A DNA stretch of 42,844 nt from an uncultured Lachnospiraceae bacterium (lineage in GTDB: Bacteria > Bacillota > Clostridia > Lachnospirales > Lachnospiraceae): NCBI GenBank assembly GCA_910578845.1, contig CAJTSL010000033.1, positions 1 through 42,844 of the forward strand, written 5' to 3'. The position numbers and the translations under genes are program-made. Below, one piece after another: positions 39,981 to 42,844 of this stretch. The notes under the pieces are model-generated. The model was not told the DNA's origin. It saw nothing but the letters and a program-made list of their open reading frames with translations, and made no database searches. Numbering within the stretch: the first letter of the stretch is position 1; every line of letters begins with the position of its first letter.

Positions 39981-42121
39981 AAAATGCCTGTTCCCCTTTC
40001 AATTGATACCCTGTTCTCTGTATGCGGCCTGAACAATAAATATGCAAATCCTATGACTGCCAAAGCCGCTACTGCCAATCCAATACGATATTCACCTGTC
40101 ACTAAGGCGTTCCCAATCTGGTAAATACATAACGATACGAGATACGCCAAACCGCACTGATACCCTATCGCGAACCAAAACCACTTTGCACTGTCCATCT
40201 CCCTTTTCATCGCTCCCATCGCCGCAAAGCATGGCGCACACAAAAGGTTAAATACCAGGAAAGAATAAGCGGCGACTGCTGTCATGCTCCCGGCAAGCGC
40301 TCCCCAGATTTGCGTGCCGTCTTCCGCAACCTCGGCAAATCCGAAGAGCATCCCGAGAGTCCCGACAACATTTTCTTTCGCGATTAACCCTGTCACCGCC
40401 GCAACCGCCATTTTCCAATCACCCCATCCAAGCGGTGCAAAAACCGGAGCAACCATGTTTCCGATCCCAGCCAATATGCTACTACCCAGTTCTCCTGTTT
40501 CGAGCATGCCAAAGGAACCGTCCGCCCAGCCGAAACTCATGAGAAACCACAGGACAATCGTAGATAAGAGGATAATCGTGCCCGCTTTTTTGATAAAAGA
40601 CCATCCGCGTTCCCACATGCTACGAAGCACGCTTCCTATCGTAGGAAGATGATATGCAGGCAATTCCATGACAAAAGGAGCTACATCCCCTGCAAACATC
40701 TTCGTTTTCTTCAGAATAATCCCGGAACAGACGATGGCAGCGATCCCTACAAAATACGCACTTGGCGCCACCCACCATGCACCGCCAAAAAGCGAACCTG
40801 CAATCAAAGCGATAATAGGTAGCTTAGCTCCACACGGGATGAACGTCGTCGTTATGACCGTCATCCTGCGGTCGCGCTCGCTTTCAATCGTACGCGATGC
40901 CATAATCCCTGGCACACCGCAACCAGTCCCAATCATAATGGGGATAAAAGATTTCCCGGACAGTCCGAACTTCCTGAAAATACGGTCCATAATAAAAGCA
41001 ATCCTTGCCATATATCCACAGCCTTCCAAAAAGGCAAGGAAAATGAACAATACTAACATCTGCGGCACGAAGCCTAACACTGCACCGACCCCGGCAACAA
41101 TACCATCTAAGACCAGTCCCCTTAGCCAATCCGCACATCCAATGCCAAGAAGCAGCCTTTCTATTGCAGGAGGTATGATCTCCCCGAACAGCACATCGTT
41201 CGTCCAGTCGGTGACAAACGTGCCAACCGTTGTGACCGATACGAAATAGACAAGAAACATCGCTGCCGCAAAAATCGGCAATGCCAAAATCCGGTTTGTT
41301 ACAATTCTGTCAATTTTGTCGGACGTTGTCAACTTGTTTTTTCTATTCTTTGTACAGGTTTCTTCGATGATGGACGAAATATAGAGATATCTCTCATTTG
41401 TGATAATGCTTTCCGTATCATCATCATATTTTTCCTCCAATTCCGTGATTTCCCCTGCTACATCCGGCGCCAGCTTTAGCTGTTTTTCAATTTTTTCATC
41501 TTTTTCCAATAATTTGATTGCGAAAAATCTTCTCTGTTCTATGGGAACTGCCGTCCCTAACTTGTCAGCAACCATACGGATTGCAGCTTCCACATCTTCC
41601 GCAAAAGTATGTAGCGGGCAGGCATTGCCATTTGCCGCCATAATTGCTTTGCCCACTGCCTCCTCGATACCGGTTCCTTTCAAGGCAGAAATGGCAACCA
41701 CATCACAGCCTAATTTCTTGCCCAGTCTCTCTGTATGAATCCGGTCGCCCGTTTTTTCCACGACATCCATCATATTGACTGCCATGACGACTGGTATGCC
41801 AAGTTCCAATAATTGTGTGGACAGGTATAGATTCCTTTCTAAATTTGTTCCGTCAACAATATTTAGAATAACATCAGGCCTTTCCATCATCAAATAATTC
41901 CGCGCGACAACTTCTTCCAAAGTATAAGGGGACAGAGAATAGATGCCCGGTAAATCCACGACCTTCACCTCTTTATCTTTGTTCCCTTTTAGCTTTCCTT
42001 CCTTTTTCTCCACCGTGACGCCAGGCCAGTTGCCCACGAACTGATTGGCGCCCGTCAGCGCATTGAATAACGTCGTTTTGCCGCAATTGGGGTTTCCTGC
42101 TAAAGCAATTGTAATAGCCAT
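39977..42121 (-). CDS. feoB: Ferrous iron transporter FeoB
   Basis: A 714-residue membrane transporter for Fe(II). The cytoplasmic GTPase domain has G1 GNPNCGKTT (9-17), G2 region NWPGVTVEKKEG, G3 DLPGIYSL and G4 NMMD. A helical spacer follows, then the core with GCGVPGIMASRTIESERDRR and CGAKLPIIALIAG, containing the conserved membrane Cys residues. Length and order are complete. AAGGAG precedes the ATG, 34 bases after the second feoA gene. Iron uptake under anaerobic conditions is the family role, with expression controlled by the operators at 42704-42748. Confidence 0.97.
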   Translation of the reverse strand: MAITIALAGNPNCGKTTLFNALTGANQFVGNWPGVTVEKKEGKLKGNKDKEVKVVDLPGIYSLSPYTLEEVVARNYLMMERPDVILNIVDGTNLERNLYLSTQLLELGIPVVMAVNMMDVVEKTGDRIHTERLGKKLGCDVVAISALKGTGIEEAVGKAIMAANGNACPLHTFAEDVEAAIRMVADKLGTAVPIEQRRFFAIKLLEKDEKIEKQLKLAPDVAGEITELEEKYDDDTESIITNERYLYISSIIEETCTKNRKNKLTTSDKIDRIVTNRILALPIFAAAMFLVYFVSVTTVGTFVTDWTNDVLFGEIIPPAIERLLLGIGCADWLRGLVLDGIVAGVGAVLGFVPQMLVLFIFLAFLEGCGYMARIAFIMDRIFRKFGLSGKSFIPIMIGTGCGVPGIMASRTIESERDRRMTVITTTFIPCGAKLPIIALIAGSLFGGAWWVAPSAYFVGIAAIVCSGIILKKTKMFAGDVAPFVMELPAYHLPTIGSVLRSMWERGWSFIKKAGTIILLSTIVLWFLMSFGWADGSFGMLETGELGSSILAGIGNMVAPVFAPLGWGDWKMAVAAVTGLIAKENVVGTLGMLFGFAEVAEDGTQIWGALAGSMTAVAAYSFLVFNLLCAPCFAAMGAMKREMDSAKWFWFAIGYQCGLAYLVSLCIYQIGNALVTGEYRIGLAVAALAVIGFAYLLFRPHTENRVSIERGTGIL

Positions 42122-42155
42122 TTCCAGCTCCTTCTTTCTATCAGTTTTTATATTC

Positions 42156-42377
42156 TTAGTCCACTTCTATCATCTCTGCGTCCGCCTTACGGACAGATAA
42201 CTCATATCCCCGCACCGTGACTTCGACAGGATCTCCAAACGGCGCAACCTTTCTCACATAAATATTAACGCCTTTCGTAACGCCCATATCCATGATGCGG
42301 CGCTTCAATGCGCCTTCTCCTTTGATCCCTGTCACCTTTACCGTTTCGCCTGGTTTGGCACTACGTAATGTTTTCAT
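42156..42377 (-). CDS. feoA: FeoA domain protein, second copy
   Basis: A 73-residue SH3-like FeoA protein (KPGETVKVTGIKGEGALKRR, then IMDMGVTKGVNIYVRKVAPFGDPVEVTVRGYELSVRK in pieces), thought to assist the FeoB GTPase domain. The ATG at 42377 has GGAGGAG 5 bases upstream. An in-frame extension to 42440 reads through a repeat and is rejected. It lies between another FeoA gene and feoB. Confidence 0.93.
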   Translation of the reverse strand: MKTLRSAKPGETVKVTGIKGEGALKRRIMDMGVTKGVNIYVRKVAPFGDPVEVTVRGYELSVRKADAEMIEVD

Positions 42378-42382
42378 TCCAC

Positions 42383-42430
42383 TCCTCCATTCTTGCTCAA
42401 CTTGCGAATCTGGGCGCAAGCACAAATCTG
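42383..42430 (-). repeat. Interspersed element copy supplying the feoA ribosome binding site
   Basis: 48 bases that match 39313-39360 at 44 positions. On the minus strand it ends with GGAGGA directly before the feoA start, so the element contributes the Shine-Dalgarno. The AT-rich hairpin present in the other copy is missing here; only a short CAGGAG/CTCCTG-like inversion remains at its upstream edge. Confidence 0.75.
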
Positions 42431-42464
42431 CTCCTGCCATCAGGCAGTCATATCGCCTTATTCA

Positions 42465-42677
42465 TTAGCCAATCATAATCGCTTTCGCCAATTTTTTGTC
42501 GATTGCGACGCGGGAATCTTTCACGTTAACAATCAGGTTCCCGCCAATAGAAGACACCACAGTAACCGCTGCGCCTGCTACGAAACCAAGCCTTTCTAAG
42601 AACAATCTAGTCTCTTCCTTTCCTGTTACTTTTCGTATGCAATTGGATTCTCCTTCTTTTGCAAATAGTAATGGCAT
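42465..42677 (-). CDS. FeoA domain protein, first copy
   Basis: A 70-residue SH3-like protein (CIRKVTGKEETRLFLERLGF, then VAGAAVTVVSSIGGNLIVNVKDSRVAIDKKLAKAI in pieces) typical of the FeoA proteins that begin Clostridia feo operons. AAAGGAGATG precedes the ATG. It is the first gene behind the iron-type operators. Having two FeoA genes suggests a FeoA1-FeoA2-FeoB complex or separate roles, which is inference. Confidence 0.9.
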   Translation of the reverse strand: MPLLFAKEGESNCIRKVTGKEETRLFLERLGFVAGAAVTVVSSIGGNLIVNVKDSRVAIDKKLAKAIMIG

Positions 42678-42703
42678 ATGCTCATCTCCTTTGGCTTACA
42701 TTA

Positions 42704-42719
42704 GTTAGTCTTATCTAAC
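42704..42719. promoter_or_regulatory. Operator 2 of the feo promoter
   Basis: GTTAG-N6-CTAAC inverted repeat, identical in its arms to operator 1 and 29 bases from it centre to centre. It lies in the leader, downstream of the -10. The arms resemble half sites of DtxR/IdeR-type iron regulators. Confidence 0.65.
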
Positions 42720-42730
42720 CTTATGTTAAT

Positions 42731-42759
42731 AAGTTAGCATTAACTAACTCATTTGTCAA
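42731..42759 (-). promoter_or_regulatory. feo promoter with operator 1
   Basis: On the minus strand a perfect TTGACA (42759-42754) and TAACTT (42736-42731, a weak -10) are 17 bases apart. The spacer and -10 carry GTTAG-N6-CTAAC (42733-42748), so a bound repressor would cover the promoter. The start codon is about 50 bases downstream. Confidence 0.65.
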
Positions 42760-42798
42760 TAAGTTTTTTCGTAATTCCCAAGAAGCTTTTTTACACAC

Positions 42799-42840
42799 AA
42801 AAAAGGGGCTGTCGCACTAAGTAATTAGTGCGCAGCTCCT
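42799..42840 (-). terminator. Terminator of a gene beyond the right edge
   Basis: A 15-bp stem with one bulged base (GGGGCTG and CGCACTAA arms, 42805-42820 with 42826-42840) is followed on the minus strand by six T. It isolates the feo promoter from an upstream minus-strand gene outside the window. It could also act on the plus strand (TTTT at the window end). Confidence 0.8.
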
Positions 42841-42844
42841 TTTC

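Noticed and set aside
42378..42440. In-frame N-terminal extension of FeoA
   Set aside because: It encodes the same residues as the repeat copy inside the HTH gene; GGAGGAG precedes the FeoA ATG at 42377.
1..42844. CRISPR arrays, integrase, transposase or phage modules
   Set aside because: None seen; the repeats found are short, dispersed and hairpin-bearing, without regular spacers or linked recombinase genes.

Overview
The window looks like a chromosomal segment of an anaerobic, motile Firmicute of class Clostridia, most likely Lachnospiraceae. The grounds are a low-to-moderate GC content, strong GGAGG ribosome binding sites, a Clostridia-type tad (type IVc pilus) locus, a flagellin operon with a DUF6240-like gene and a sigma-28 promoter, a BofA-family protein, a CarD-type regulator, a ComFB-like protein and a Feo iron system with a FeoB-associated Cys-rich peptide. 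I see no phage, transposase or CRISPR array. Most genes lie on the minus strand. All assignments rest on reading motifs by eye.

Layout. (1) 122-8725 (minus) is one tightly overlapping tad operon. In transcription order it holds a prepilin peptidase, a CpaE/TadZ-like protein, the CpaF ATPase, TadB, an unusual TadC with a large ectodomain, a small Flp1-like pilin, a DUF5702-like protein, a TadE-like protein with a Cys/His tail, a second prepilin peptidase and a small TadE-like protein. A good sigma-A promoter precedes it. (2) 8881-9604 holds divergent bofA and DUF2508 genes. (3) 9704-14795 (minus) is the flagellin unit (1033-residue FliK-like protein, flagellin, FliS), driven by a sigma-28 promoter that abuts the glgB terminator. 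(4) 14926-19751 (minus) pairs glgB with a large acidic TPR protein that carries a degenerate AAA+ domain. (5) 19966-21633 (minus) is ksgA and tatD, sharing a symmetric, overlapping promoter region with the plus-strand tRNA-Lys(CUU) gene. (6) 21953-28090 holds a metallo-beta-lactamase-fold protein, a ten-TM metal exporter-like permease, a heterodimeric ABC exporter and a ComFB-like protein. (7) 28186-36635 holds CarD, a homodimeric-type ABC exporter, S-adenosylhomocysteine hydrolase, a membrane protein with Asp-box repeats, an MTA/SAH deaminase and a D-2-hydroxyacid dehydrogenase. (8) 36827-39589 holds an HTH-methyltransferase fusion, a GNAT acetyltransferase and an HTH protein with a hydrophobic glycine-repeat domain. 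(9) 39816-42677 is the feo operon (two FeoA proteins, FeoB and a 54-residue Cys-rich peptide) behind two identical inverted-repeat operators.

The most unusual signal is a family of short interspersed elements at 1-103, 28720-28829, 30720-30882, 36778-36808, 39313-39396 and 42383-42430. Read in the sense of the minus-strand genes, the fuller copies have an AT-rich perfect hairpin, a short conserved box, a GC-rich segment and then a Shine-Dalgarno sequence just before a start codon. One copy lies in frame inside an HTH regulator and is translated as an inserted linker. They look like portable 5' leaders that can also become protein-coding.
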